From an uncultured Eubacterium sp. (GTDB lineage Bacteria > Bacillota > Clostridia > Lachnospirales > Lachnospiraceae), in the NCBI GenBank assembly GCA_900547255.1, contig URGC01000022.1, positions 1-25,542 of the forward strand: a stretch of 25,542 nucleotides of DNA. Reading direction: 5' to 3'. Below, in pieces: positions 25,463-25,542 of the stretch (within the stretch, counting starts at the first letter, position 1; each line of letters opens with the position of its first letter). Under the pieces are notes generated by a model. It worked only from the letters and a program-made list of their open reading frames with translations. It was not told the origin of the DNA and did no database searches. A program made the position numbers and the translations under genes.

Positions 25463-25493
25463 CTATTTTTTATAAAATATTCATTAAGATGTT

Positions 25494-25517
25494 GGGGTCA
25501 AAAGGTATTTTGACCCC
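25494..25517. repeat. Perfect 10-bp inverted repeat upstream of the tig promoter
   Basis: GGGGTCAAAA (25494-25503) and TTTTGACCCC (25508-25517) flank a GGTA loop. A second, overlapping pairing GGTAT/ATACC (25504-25508 and 25522-25526) is possible. No long T-tract follows on either strand. It may be a weak bidirectional terminator of the upstream gene, a dispersed intergenic hairpin, or a regulator site; its GGTCAAA half resembles a CtsR heptad. Confidence 0.5.
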
Positions 25518-25542
25518 TTTGATACCAGATTGCTACGTGCTT

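Overview
The window is about 25.5 kb of low-GC DNA with strong GGAGG-type ribosome binding sites and gene orders typical of Clostridia. The order rho-rpmE-DUF1385-prmC-prfA, the order tig-clpP-clpX-lon-engB, and a DUF4364 protein all point to a Lachnospiraceae member. The SGNH/rhamnogalacturonan-acetylesterase-like enzyme would suit a pectin-using gut species such as Lachnospira (Eubacterium) eligens, but that species guess is inference. No tRNA, rRNA, CRISPR array, insertion sequence or phage gene is visible.

Layout. (1) 1-2104, minus strand: an SGNH/GDSL esterase, a small nitroreductase, and the first 11 codons of a beta-CASP-type metallo-hydrolase cut by the window edge. (2) 2250-3251, minus: a stomatin-like SPFH protein. 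(3) 3388-8165, minus: a 1176-residue membrane receptor followed by a BMP-family solute-binding protein. (4) 8258-8989, minus: a membrane-anchored XRE regulator with a palindrome over its likely promoter. (5) 9226-14599, minus: rpmE, DUF1385, prmC, prfA and an ABC exporter, closed by a terminator at 9111-9149 and started by a clear promoter at 14688-14716. (6) 14735-16147, minus: rho. (7) 16452-19011, plus: malic enzyme, a TIGR01212-type radical SAM protein and a DUF4364 protein, ended by a bidirectional terminator. (8) 19095-25354, minus: tig, clpP, clpX, lon and engB, driven by a strong extended -10 promoter at 25433-25462.

Most of the window is core housekeeping: translation termination and release-factor methylation, transcription termination, protein folding and proteolysis, ribosome assembly. 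The least ordinary locus is 3388-8246. The receptor carries an integral-membrane domain of S-component-like flavour, 14 recognisable beta-propeller repeats (enough for two seven-bladed propellers) and a Y_Y_Y-like domain, which is the ectodomain plan of Bacteroides hybrid two-component sensors. Its cytoplasmic output is an HD-GYP-type c-di-GMP phosphodiesterase domain instead of a kinase. It is paired with a BMP-type binding protein that has no lipobox and no ABC transporter genes nearby, and a perfect 15-bp inverted repeat overlaps its predicted -10 element. This is the best candidate for an undescribed sensory system here.

Starts were moved inward from the longest reading frame wherever a Shine-Dalgarno sequence at normal spacing favoured a downstream ATG.
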